From assembly GCF_007678255.1 (NCBI RefSeq), contig NZ_VEED01000001.1:62001-126000 (forward strand): a DNA stretch of 64,000 nt, read 5' to 3'. Positions 43,329 through 52,147 of the stretch are shown here, piece after piece. Under the pieces are notes generated by a model that saw nothing but the letters and a program-made list of their open reading frames with translations, had not been told where the DNA came from and searched no databases. Origin of the DNA: Bacillus sp. X1(2014) (GTDB taxonomy: Bacteria > Bacillota > Bacilli > Bacillales_B > DSM-18226). Positions within the stretch are counted from its first letter, which is position 1. Every line of letters starts with the position of its first letter. The translations under genes were made by a program, and so were the position numbers.

Positions 43329-43514
43329 TTAAATTTGCGGAAGTTCTCTCATTTCTTGAAGCATTTCATTGCCACACATTGGGCATAGTAAGTCATCTGC
43401 AACGAAGTCCTTTCTCATCCACCCAATACAGGCTTCGGCTATGCATGAATAGATTTCAGTATTAACCAGGACCGTTTCAATTTCTTCTTCTTTAGCTCTT
43501 TTACCGTAAAAAAT
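43329..43514 (-). CDS. YdjO-like small zinc-ribbon protein with a probable ATT start
   Basis: About 61 aa. CIAEACIGWMRKDF and LLCPMCGNEM form two cysteine pairs with the GWMR motif of the cold-inducible YdjO family. The frame is open up to a TTG at 43547, but that has no ribosome binding site. The only strong one, AAAGGAGG, is inside the frame, and the only plausible codon 5-12 nt after it is ATT at 43514 (product MFYGKRAKEEEIETVLV...), matching the usual family start. A non-canonical start is therefore likely but not proven. Confidence 0.6.
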   Translation of the reverse strand: MFYGKRAKEEEIETVLVNTEIYSCIAEACIGWMRKDFVADDLLCPMCGNEMLQEMRELPQI

Positions 43515-43593
43515 GGGAACCGCCTCCTTTTTTATTAGTATGCACAAAAAAGTGGGTTTTCATTTCCAGAATTCTTTAGGAGTTGTTAAAAAG

Positions 43594-43734
43594 ATGTTCA
43601 ATCAAAAAAGATATACAAAAGTGGGAACCGATATTGACGAAGTAAAACAGTTAAATAAACAATCTGGCTTGAGCTATAATGAAGTAAAGAAATTACTTGC
43701 GGAAAGATATCTTGCTGCAATTAAAAAGGAATAG
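43594..43734 (+). CDS. Small protein, 46 aa, unknown function
   Basis: Starts at ATG 43594, AGGAG 11 nt upstream. The product is MFNQKRYTKVGTDIDEVKQL followed by NKQSGLSYNEVKKLLAERYL and AAIKKE. The pattern GTDI-EVK-LN-QSGLSYNEVK-LLA recurs in small Bacillaceae proteins that I cannot name securely. Basic, helical, no Cys. Divergent from the YdjO-like gene and closed by a strong terminator. Confidence 0.6.
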   Translation: MFNQKRYTKVGTDIDEVKQLNKQSGLSYNEVKKLLAERYLAAIKKE

Positions 43735-43743
43735 AAGAAGACT

Positions 43744-43773
43744 AACCCTCAAGCCATTGGGCTTGAGGGTTTG
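43744..43773. terminator. Terminator before mutS2
   Basis: Perfect 12-bp stem AACCCTCAAGCC / GGCTTGAGGGTT with loop ATTG. Confidence 0.85.
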
Positions 43774-43780
43774 ATTTTTG

Positions 43781-45715
43781 TTAATGATTTCCCTCTTTAT
43801 GGTCAATTGTTATATTTTCCTGATGTCCTTTTGAGAGCAGTTTATCTTTTTTACGGTTTTCTTTGGATTGAAAAATTATATCGAAATCGTAATCACCAGG
43901 ATATAATTCTTTTGCTGCGATATATAAAGTAATTCTTTTGTGGTTGATTGTTTGCTTTTCCCCTTTTATTTGCACGACATAGTTTCCTAGAGGGTCCGGA
44001 CCTGTAAAGATAATCCCAAACTCATTTGCAGGTGAAATTTTCACATTGTCTCCCTGTTGGAAGAGAGGGATTTTTACCTCCATTTTCGTTCTTTTGGTCA
44101 CATCCTTATACTTATTAATAATCACCTGTTTTTCCAATTCCTTTAGCTTCCAGACATCTGTTACATCTGTTGTATATTGCTTTTCTTCTTTATAGGTAAT
44201 GATATGAGCCCTTTCAAGAATTCTCGGATGTATTCCCAGTTTTAAAGCAATTGCAAAGGCCTGACTCTCTCCTCCTCTTCCAATGTGTAAACGATAGGTC
44301 GGACTTAAGCTGGTTAAATCAAACTCCATCGATCCATTAATAAATCCAGGATGTGTTTCAGCAAAAACTTTAATTTCACTGTAATGGGTTGTTGCCAGGA
44401 TCGTTGCCCCCTTTTCATACAAAGTTTCTAAAATAGCTGTAGCGAGCCCCATTCCTTCACCAGGGTCGGTGCCTGAACCTAATTCATCTAATAAGACCAA
44501 GGTGCGATGCTGGGTTTCTTTTAATATTTCAATAATATTAACAATCCGTGAGCTAAACGTACTAAGATTTTCAGTAATACTTTGCCCATCCCCAATATCG
44601 ACTAGAATGCGCTCAAATATATTCAGACTACTTTCTGGTGCAGCCGGAATATGAAGACCACATTGGACCATTAAGGCTAAGAGACCCACCGTTTTAATCG
44701 TTACAGTTTTGCCGCCTGTATTTGGTCCGGTAATGACTAATGCATGCTGTTCATTACTTAAAGTAAAGGAAAGAGGGACAGCTTTTTCCCCTAAAAGCGG
44801 GTGTTTTGCAGAAATTAAATTTAACTCACCAGATTCGTTTACACTTACCTTTGAGCCGTTGATCGAGCGTCCATACTTTGCTTTTGCAAATAAAAAATCG
44901 TAATGAACCATCGTTTCAATCGCAATACGAATTTGCTGCTCCTTTTCTTCAACCAATCCCGTTAAATAATTTAAAACCCTTTGAACTTCGACCTCTTCAT
45001 CCCCGAATAACCAATTTAATTGGTCTTGAAACATCGCAATCTCTTCAGGTTCCATAAAAAGAGTTGAACCAGAAGCAGAAGTATCTAAGACCACTCCCTT
45101 TATTTTGTTCCGATATTCTTTTTTAATAGGGATCACATAGCGGCCATTTCGCTGACTGACTACATTCTCCTGTAAATAATTTTTATATTTATTGGAGCGA
45201 ATCAACTGAAGTGTTTTTTCTTTTAGCCTTTCCTCTTGAATCGCTATTTGTTTCCTCAATTTTAATAACTCTTTACTAGCATAATCATCAACTCGGCCAT
45301 TTCGGATACAGCGGATAATCTCACCCGCAAGTTCCGGCAATTCATCAATTCCATCGACGTAAAAAGATACTCTTGGGGCATAGTATACTTTATCTTTCAT
45401 ATATCTGCGCATTTTCCCACAGCAATCCAAAAAATCATAAAGCTTAGCCAGCTGGTCAGCCCTAAGTACAACTCCTTTATTCATGTTATTTAACAATGCA
45501 TCCATCCCATCCAAACCATGAACAGGAACACTAGCACTCTTTTTTAAAATCTCGACAGCCTCAGACACTTCTTCAAGCCATGCTTCAATTTGCTTCAAAT
45601 TGGTCGATGGTGTCAGGCACTCGATTTTTGCCTTCCCTTCTTTCGTTAAGGCAAAATTTGCAATGGTTTCTTTGATTTGCTGAAATTCCAACGTATTAAA
45701 AGTATGTGAATTCAC
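43781..45715 (-). CDS. MutS2-like ATPase lacking the Smr nuclease domain
   Basis: MutS-family protein (644 aa). Core and clamp region (1-300), Walker A GPNTGGKT (330-337), Walker B VLLDELGSGTDPGEG and TTHYSEIK follow. The C-terminal 130 residues hold a KOW-like segment (FQQGDNVKISPANEFG) but then end; canonical Bacillus MutS2 is about 785 aa and finishes with an Smr endonuclease domain, absent here. It may be a paralogue that keeps DNA or ribosome binding (MutS2 rescues collided ribosomes) without nuclease activity. GTG start with AGGAGG 8 nt upstream. The stop is close to a terminator. Confidence 0.82.
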   Translation of the reverse strand: MNSHTFNTLEFQQIKETIANFALTKEGKAKIECLTPSTNLKQIEAWLEEVSEAVEILKKSASVPVHGLDGMDALLNNMNKGVVLRADQLAKLYDFLDCCGKMRRYMKDKVYYAPRVSFYVDGIDELPELAGEIIRCIRNGRVDDYASKELLKLRKQIAIQEERLKEKTLQLIRSNKYKNYLQENVVSQRNGRYVIPIKKEYRNKIKGVVLDTSASGSTLFMEPEEIAMFQDQLNWLFGDEEVEVQRVLNYLTGLVEEKEQQIRIAIETMVHYDFLFAKAKYGRSINGSKVSVNESGELNLISAKHPLLGEKAVPLSFTLSNEQHALVITGPNTGGKTVTIKTVGLLALMVQCGLHIPAAPESSLNIFERILVDIGDGQSITENLSTFSSRIVNIIEILKETQHRTLVLLDELGSGTDPGEGMGLATAILETLYEKGATILATTHYSEIKVFAETHPGFINGSMEFDLTSLSPTYRLHIGRGGESQAFAIALKLGIHPRILERAHIITYKEEKQYTTDVTDVWKLKELEKQVIINKYKDVTKRTKMEVKIPLFQQGDNVKISPANEFGIIFTGPDPLGNYVVQIKGEKQTINHKRITLYIAAKELYPGDYDFDIIFQSKENRKKDKLLSKGHQENITIDHKEGNH

Positions 45716-45770
45716 TTTATTAACCTCCTAAATAATTGACTATGGTGATAATTGTTGATATTGCCATTAT

Positions 45771-45901
45771 GTTGATTGGAGCGGAAGGCGCGAAGACTCC
45801 TGCGGGAGTACGGGGCAGGTGAGACCCCGCAGGCGCTAAAAGCGCCGAGGAGGCTCACCGCAACGCCCGCGGAAAGCGAAGCGCCTGGAGCGGAAATCAA
45901 C
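45771..45901. repeat. Dispersed GC-rich palindromic repeat, copy D (inverted)
   Basis: 131-bp core in the opposite orientation to A-C (GTTGATTGGAGCGGAAGG ... GCCTGGAGCGGAAATCAAC). The flank CCTAGTTAAAC matches the GTTTAACTAGG arm of the other copies. It lies in the upstream region of the mutS2-like gene. Confidence 0.8.
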
Positions 45902-45923
45902 AACCTAGTTAAACAAAAATAAA

Positions 45924-45958
45924 AATAGCCGCAATGAACAATGTCATTGCGGCTACAT
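45924..45958 (-). terminator. Terminator of the small unit at 46 kb
   Basis: Perfect 12-bp stem TAGCCGCAATGA / TCATTGCGGCTA with 6-nt loop; the T tract is on the minus strand, so it ends transcription coming from the 46.27-kb promoter. Confidence 0.8.
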
Positions 45959-45967
45959 GAAATAAAC

Positions 45968-46069
45968 TCATTCATTCATCCTACATACAAAAATATTTAC
46001 CCAAAATAAAAACTGTCTACACGGATGTACACAGCTACATTGGTAAAGATGTATGCTAATGATGCCCAT
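45968..46069 (-). CDS. 33-codon Cys-containing ORF with a sequestered ribosome binding site
   Basis: Encodes MGIISIHLYQCSCVHPCRQF then LFWVNIFVCRMNE: four cysteines and a hydrophobic C-terminal half. GGAG is 9 nt before the ATG. The 10 nt overlapping this region, AGTTAAGAAC, are perfectly complementary to the end of a 7-codon leader ORF upstream on the same transcript. A promoter 170 nt upstream and a terminator just downstream bracket the unit. No family recognised; it could be a regulatory or membrane-active peptide, or the region could be an RNA with no protein product. Confidence 0.45.
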   Translation of the reverse strand: MGIISIHLYQCSCVHPCRQFLFWVNIFVCRMNE

Positions 46070-46165
46070 TGTTCTTAACTCCATTCCTAAACATAACTAA
46101 ATAAGCCCTAAATCAAGTAAAATTTGAAAAGGGGAATTAGGAATGAACATATCCAATTGATTGGA

Positions 46166-46189
46166 TTAGTTAAGAACGACACCTAACAT
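46166..46189 (-). CDS. Seven-codon leader peptide MLGVVLN
   Basis: ATG-TTA-GGT-GTC-GTT-CTT-AAC-TAA with AAAGGAG 8 nt upstream (46204-46198), a strong ribosome binding site for so short a frame. Its last codons contain GTTCTTAACT, which pairs with the region between the ribosome binding site and start codon of the 33-codon ORF. The arrangement is like the leaders of inducible cat and erm genes. Confidence 0.45.
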   Translation of the reverse strand: MLGVVLN

Positions 46190-46241
46190 AAAACATACTC
46201 CTTTAAACACCTAAGTTTTTAGAAAAGTTTAATTCTTATTA

Positions 46242-46270
46242 AGAATATAATAAATGGGAACACTTGTCAA
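46242..46270 (-). promoter_or_regulatory. Strong sigma-A promoter of the small leader-peptide unit
   Basis: TTGACA (46270-46265), exactly 17 nt, TATTCT (46247-46242) on the minus strand; lies 50 nt before the leader ribosome binding site. Confidence 0.75.
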
Positions 46271-46314
46271 TTTCTTCATTTTATAGAATATGCAAATAAA
46301 AATGCATTGTTCCT

Positions 46315-46992
46315 CTATAGTAAGAATGGAATGATATAAGGAATGACAAACGATATTAACAATGCTGCGATACCCATGGCGGCGCCGGCAACGGCTCCCT
46401 GGATTTCCCCTTCTCTGACAGCTTCAGCCGTACCAATGCCATGAGCGATTGTCCCGATTGATAAGCCACGAGCAAACGGGTGATCAATTTTAAACAGATT
46501 CAAGAGCCTTGGCCCAAACATTGCACCAATCATTCCAGTAATTATCACAAAAGCAGCGATGAGAGAAACATTACCCTTTATTATTTTGCCAACTTCCGTT
46601 GCAACTGGAACAGTTACTGACTTAATCGTTAATGGCAGTAGTAACATTTTTGAAAGAAAGAAGCATTTAGCAATAATGAGGGCGGATAAAATCGTTGTAA
46701 TTGTCCCTATTAATAACCCTGCACATGCCGCAGCCAAATATTGAGCTAATAAGGTCCGATTCTTATAAATCGGGACAGCTAATGCAACCGTTGCAGGTCC
46801 GAGCAGATAAGTCATAATTTTTTTAGCAGGCGTATATTCATGATATGTAATATGTGAACCTACTAACAGAACAATAATAATTAATGTGCTTAAAAATACA
46901 GGGCTAGTAAGGGGCGATGAATATCTTTGCCCAAATTTCCGTGAAAATATATAGACAGTAATCGTTAGAAAAATACTATACACTGTGATCAT
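46315..46992 (-). CDS. lrgB: LrgB/CidB-family membrane protein
   Basis: Polytopic protein (225 aa) of the LrgB family. GSHITYHEYTPAKKIMTYLLGPATVALAVPIYKN, LPLTIKSVTVPVATEVGKII and GLSIGTIAHGIGTAEAV are highly typical. It acts with the small LrgA/CidA partner in programmed lysis control or in pyruvate and metabolite transport, as shown for the LrgAB/PftAB group. Its start overlaps the partner gene by 17 nt, so they are co-translated. The lrgA-lrgB pair cannot be assigned to cid or lrg type by sequence alone; no LytR/CidR regulator is adjacent. Confidence 0.87.
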   Translation of the reverse strand: MITVYSIFLTITVYIFSRKFGQRYSSPLTSPVFLSTLIIIVLLVGSHITYHEYTPAKKIMTYLLGPATVALAVPIYKNRTLLAQYLAAACAGLLIGTITTILSALIIAKCFFLSKMLLLPLTIKSVTVPVATEVGKIIKGNVSLIAAFVIITGMIGAMFGPRLLNLFKIDHPFARGLSIGTIAHGIGTAEAVREGEIQGAVAGAAMGIAALLISFVIPYIIPFLL

Positions 46993-47368
46993 GATAATTC
47001 ACTTTTACCTTTTCTTTTTTCATTATTACAGATTGTGTTGCTTTACCCGCCGATATGAGTCCAATAAAGGCACTAATAATCAAGACAATTAAAATGAGGA
47101 GGCCCTTATTTAGAAAGATAGGTCCCAATGTCATTAAGCCAACTGCTATTGGTATGAAAAAAAAGCTTAAATGCTTTAATAGCCATGTTGCTGCCAAGTC
47201 TATTTGTTCCACTTTGATAACACGGGTCCAGAGTAGAATTAACAAGAGAAGAATACCAATTACATTTCCAGGAACTTGTAAATGAAAAAAACGTACCAAT
47301 AGACTTCCCGTTTGATAAATTACAATTAAAGTGGCAATTTGAAAAGAAAAAATTAACACTTTTTTCAC
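46976..47368 (-). CDS. lrgA: LrgA/CidA-family holin-like protein
   Basis: Four-helix membrane protein (130 aa): LQVPGNVIGILLLLILLWTRVIK and LSFFFIPIAVGLMTLGPIF are the family signatures. GTG start with GGAGGGAG upstream. Partner of the overlapping lrgB gene. Members oligomerise like holins or form transport complexes with LrgB for pyruvate. Cys-less and with a basic C-terminal tail KKEKVKVNYHDHS. Confidence 0.87.
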   Translation of the reverse strand: MKKVLIFSFQIATLIVIYQTGSLLVRFFHLQVPGNVIGILLLLILLWTRVIKVEQIDLAATWLLKHLSFFFIPIAVGLMTLGPIFLNKGLLILIVLIISAFIGLISAGKATQSVIMKKEKVKVNYHDHSV

Positions 47369-47530
47369 TAGACTCCCTCCTTTTTTAGAAAATATTTAAA
47401 TATTCCAAAAATACAATCAATAATACTACAGTATAATGGAACAACATTTTAAATGCACGAAATTTTGTTCACAAATTATCCATATCTTTTTTCAGCTAAC
47501 TTCTTTATCTTAAATGTAGGAGGGATACAT

Positions 47531-48133
47531 ATGAAAAAGATCTATTTAATTTGCGGTCTTGCTGTGTTTATCGGTATTGCAGCAGGAATTTCTTTCTTTC
47601 TAATTCGCGATGCAAATGCTAAAATACCTGCAGATGTTACATTGATAGACCAAAATGGTGATTCCTATATCTTTGGTAAGGATAAAACCAAATTAAAACT
47701 GGTTGAGTTTATCTATACCCATTGCCCTGATATATGTCCAACCACAACACAAAAGATGATTGACTTGAAAAAAGATTTTGAGAAGGTTGGCGTTTTTGGG
47801 AAAGATATTGAGTTTTTAACAATTACCATCGATCCCTATCGTGACACACCAGAGATATTATCAGACTATATGCAAGGATTTGAGATTCAAAATAATGAGG
47901 AATGGTTATTCCTAACAGGAGATAAACAAAACATTAAAAGAGACCGGGCAGATATCAAAAAAGTAACCGATGCAATGCAGTTTCAGTTTAAAGATCCTGG
48001 CAACGGACAATTCGTACATTCCACATTTACTTTTTTGATAGATGAAAACAATAAATTTATTGACAAGTTTCCAATGGGAGAAGACTTTGACAAACAAGAA
48101 GTCTACGATCAAGTAATGGATGAATTAGAGTAA
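47531..48133 (+). CDS. SCO1/SenC-family copper chaperone
   Basis: Membrane-anchored thioredoxin-fold protein (200 aa). An N-terminal helix (about 5-25), the copper motif CPDIC (C65, C69) and the third ligand H163 in QFVHSTFTF are present, and TIDPYRDTPEILSDYM is typical. SCO proteins deliver copper to the CuA site of cytochrome oxidase or keep its cysteines reduced. AGGAGGG precedes ATG 47531; the upstream in-frame ATG at 47453 has no ribosome binding site and would spoil the signal helix. Single gene, strong terminator after it. Confidence 0.88.
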   Translation: MKKIYLICGLAVFIGIAAGISFFLIRDANAKIPADVTLIDQNGDSYIFGKDKTKLKLVEFIYTHCPDICPTTTQKMIDLKKDFEKVGVFGKDIEFLTITIDPYRDTPEILSDYMQGFEIQNNEEWLFLTGDKQNIKRDRADIKKVTDAMQFQFKDPGNGQFVHSTFTFLIDENNKFIDKFPMGEDFDKQEVYDQVMDELE

Positions 48134-48135
48134 CA

Positions 48136-48172
48136 AAAAAGCGATTAGTCCATTTGGATTAATCGCTTTTTA
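48136..48172 (+). terminator. Terminator of the SCO1 gene
   Basis: Stem AAAAGCGATTA / TAATCGCTTTT with an imperfect inner loop and T tail. Confidence 0.8.
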
Positions 48173-48207
48173 TTTCCTAGATTTTGTCCCTTGCAAATGC
48201 TTGTTAT

Positions 48208-48342
48208 TTAGTTCACAGAAGAAGGGTAATTTTTTATTTTCTGCAGTGACAAGAGGTAATTGGATTTTGGTTTGGTTAAGCTCGCTTTAATACCAGCCTT
48301 TTTTAACTTGTTAACAAGTTCAGTTAGTTGATTTTTTGTCAT
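48208..48342 (-). CDS. Small basic protein, 44 aa, unknown function
   Basis: Encodes MTKNQLTELVNKLKKAGIKA, then SLTKPKSNYLLSLQKIKNYP and SSVN. GAAGGTG lies about 10 nt before ATG 48342. Very basic, probably helical. The composition looks like a real protein rather than random sequence. Family not recognised; terminator not obvious. Confidence 0.5.
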   Translation of the reverse strand: MTKNQLTELVNKLKKAGIKASLTKPKSNYLLSLQKIKNYPSSVN

Positions 48343-48398
48343 CCATCTCACACCTTCTTTTACTTGCTTCTTTACCCAATTCTACAACAAAAATATGA

Positions 48399-50150
<1,752 letters not shown>

Positions 50151-50159
50151 TTAATTGGA

Positions 50160-50193
50160 CAAAAGGGGCACCTCGTTTGAGGTGACCCTTTTT
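50160..50193. terminator. Terminator between ykpA and the small yuzL-like gene
   Basis: Stem AAAAGGG-CACCTC / GAGGTG-CCCTTTT (a bulge on each side), serving both convergent genes. Confidence 0.8.
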
Positions 50194-50195
50194 CA

Positions 50196-50327
50196 TTAGC
50201 TTCTCTTCTGTTTTCTTCTTGATGAAGGTTCTGTTCTAGAACCTGTCTCGGTTGTTGTTGTTCCTTGTCCTTCGACTTGCGGGGAAGCCAAGCCTATTGT
50301 TGATGGATCCTTTTTACGTTTTCCCAT
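50196..50327 (-). CDS. YuzL-like small protein
   Basis: 43 aa: [20 protein letters not shown], then [20 protein letters not shown] and KRS. Strongly basic ends and a VEGQGTT motif as in the YuzL family of Bacillaceae. GGGGAGGTG precedes the ATG by 7 nt. Likely sporulation related by its composition, not shown here. Family assignment is from memory and tentative. Confidence 0.6.
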   Translation of the reverse strand: MGKRKKDPSTIGLASPQVEGQGTTTTETGSRTEPSSRRKQKRS

Positions 50328-50429
50328 GTTTGTACACCTCCCCTATTAGTTTTTGGAGGATTAATGCTAGTTATTCCGAATAATTCAGATAAAGTGAGGC
50401 AAGATAATCTAGAAGAGGAGGTGTTTTGT

Positions 50430-50672
50430 ATGGCAAAAATTGGTGTAGAACAATCTCTTACACAAGTTCAACAAGTCCTGCGTGAAAAGGGATATGATGT
50501 AGTTGAATTAAAGCAGGAGTCGGACGCCCAGAATTGCGATTGTTGTGTTGTTACAGGACTAGATTCCAACGTAATGGGTATGCAGGATACCAGTACAAAG
50601 GGTTCAGTTATTGACGCAAACGGTCTATCCGCTGACGAAGTATGTCAACAAGTAGAAAGCAGACTACAATAA
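50430..50672 (+). CDS. ykuS: YkuS family (UPF0180) protein
   Basis: 80 aa, closely similar to B. subtilis YkuS ([20 protein letters not shown]...). The central [17 protein letters not shown] and the C-terminal [14 protein letters not shown] are conserved; the paired cysteines in CDCC are notable. GAGGAGGTG is before ATG 50430; 22 upstream codons are open but lack a ribosome binding site. Function unknown. Confidence 0.88.
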   Translation: MAKIGVEQSLTQVQQVLREKGYDVVELKQESDAQNCDCCVVTGLDSNVMGMQDTSTKGSVIDANGLSADEVCQQVESRLQ

Positions 50673-50688
50673 TTAATCCAAATCTCAA

Positions 50689-50719
50689 AGACTAAAGGAT
50701 ACACTTTAGTCTTTTTTTG
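50689..50719 (+). terminator. Terminator of ykuS
   Basis: Stem AAAGACTAAAG / CTTTAGTCTTT with a T run. Confidence 0.85.
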
Positions 50720-50790
50720 TTTTCATCTATTATTATTATAGAAGGTAGATGTTAGAAGTGAGTATCGGATGAAAAATATCACACAAAAAT

Positions 50791-50828
50791 AAGCCATGAT
50801 AAGGTCCAACTTATCATGGCTTTTTTAT
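50791..50828 (-). terminator. Terminator of the DD-carboxypeptidase gene
   Basis: Perfect 13-bp stem AAGCCATGATAAG / CTTATCATGGCTT with A/T flanks, 5 nt from the stop. Confidence 0.85.
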
Positions 50829-50831
50829 ATC

Positions 50832-52007
50832 CTAAAATTTCCTTGTAAGTTTATTTCTTAAACCAATAATTATCCCTGCTAATGCAATAATTATAACACC
50901 ATATATGAGATTAATATTGGATAACTGCTTTTCTTGATGTTGCTGTTTATTTTTAGAGGATGTTTCATTTTTTACTTTAACCTTCTCAGGAGCCGGCTCT
51001 TTGTATTTAAGTGCAACGAACTGAACTACTTGTCCATTATTATTACTTTTAATCGCAAGTACTCCCTGATTATTTAATACCCTCGTACTCCCTTTGGTGG
51101 ATTCTGTAATTAAGGTATTCTTTTCCGGGAAGTATTCTTTATTGTCTAATTTATAAATATCACTTTGCAATAGTGTTGCATGTTGAAAGTTTTTAAATCC
51201 ATAATCAAACAAACTGGCCGTATCATCATATTTATCTCTTGGTAGATCAGAATTTAGAACCACAGCAGTCAGCCTTATTTTCAAATTGGCTGCAGTGGTA
51301 GCCAGTGTTTGTTTTGCTTTAACTGTGTATCCTGTTTTCCCTCCGGTTACTCCTGGGTAGGCAAACTCCCCTTTTAGCATGCGGTGGTGGGTTAGAATGT
51401 TCGTTTTCCATGATTTCCCCTTCCACTTAAGTACTTTCGTTCCAAAGATTTCTGCAAAGACAGGATTCTTAATGGCATAATTAGTTATGATCCCCATATC
51501 CCTCGCCGTGGTATAATGGTTCTTATCAAATAAACCATTGGGATTGATAAAATGGGTGTGATTTACACCTATTGTTGTTTTTAAATAGGTATTCAAATGT
51601 ACTGCAAACTGTTCGACACTTCCATCTAAGTGTTCTGCAATAGCTACGGCTGCATCATTTCCTGAATTAACTAACATTCCTTCGATCAATTGCTTTAAAG
51701 TAATTTTTTCCCCTTCGTCTAAATAAACCCTTGTTCCATCTTGCCTCACAGCATTAGCACTAACAGTAACCAGACTATTCAAATTGCCCTTTTCAATCGC
51801 ATAAATGGCTGTGGCTATTTTTGTTAGACTAGCAGGGTACATCTTTTTATCTGCATTTTTTTGATACAGAACGGCACCTGTATCAGAATCTAAAAGAATA
51901 GCCCCTTTACTTTTTAGGTTAGGTTGCCCATTGTTAGCTGCTAAAGGACTTAAATGGTTCGAAAAAACGAGTAAGATTACGAAGATAAGAGATACTAACT
52001 TTTTCAT
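50832..52007 (-). CDS. D-alanyl-D-alanine carboxypeptidase (penicillin-binding protein 5 type)
   Basis: S11 serine peptidase (391 aa). Signal peptide (1-24), SxxK nucleophile S60-LTK, SGN at 114-116, and KTG at 223-225 identify the active site. The C-terminal region has the PBP5-type beta domain and then a transmembrane helix (INLIYGVIIIALAGIIIGL) with a basic tail that anchors it. It trims the terminal D-Ala from peptidoglycan peptides. Closest to DacF/YrrR/DacA-type enzymes, but the paralogue cannot be fixed. Monocistronic. Confidence 0.88.
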   Translation of the reverse strand: MKKLVSLIFVILLVFSNHLSPLAANNGQPNLKSKGAILLDSDTGAVLYQKNADKKMYPASLTKIATAIYAIEKGNLNSLVTVSANAVRQDGTRVYLDEGEKITLKQLIEGMLVNSGNDAAVAIAEHLDGSVEQFAVHLNTYLKTTIGVNHTHFINPNGLFDKNHYTTARDMGIITNYAIKNPVFAEIFGTKVLKWKGKSWKTNILTHHRMLKGEFAYPGVTGGKTGYTVKAKQTLATTAANLKIRLTAVVLNSDLPRDKYDDTASLFDYGFKNFQHATLLQSDIYKLDNKEYFPEKNTLITESTKGSTRVLNNQGVLAIKSNNNGQVVQFVALKYKEPAPEKVKVKNETSSKNKQQHQEKQLSNINLIYGVIIIALAGIIIGLRNKLTRKF

Positions 52008-52111
52008 TAAATAACACCCAACTTTTACATTATTTCCTATTAAATCTTAACAGATTGTATTGCAAAATAATAGATTAAATTAGGAAATCGATTGGAAAGT
52101 GATTAGAAAAA

Positions 52112-52141
52112 GAAAACCGGCTGGTATCACACCAACCGGAA
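52112..52141 (-). terminator. Terminator of mprF
   Basis: Minus-strand stem CCGGTTGGT / ACCAGCCGG (one G-U), then TTTTCTTTTTC. Confidence 0.8.
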
Positions 52142-52147
52142 ATTGGA

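Noticed and set aside
22784..45901. GC-rich repeats as a CRISPR array or as rho-independent terminators
   Set aside because: Copies are kilobases apart, 87-133 bp in the core, palindromic and in both orientations; there is no spacer-repeat pattern and no T tract at their edges.
45712..45975. 87-codon minus-strand ORF next to mutS2
   Set aside because: It runs through repeat copy D; the protein (rich in Ala, Arg, Ser) is only the translation of the GC-rich repeat, and no ribosome binding site precedes it.
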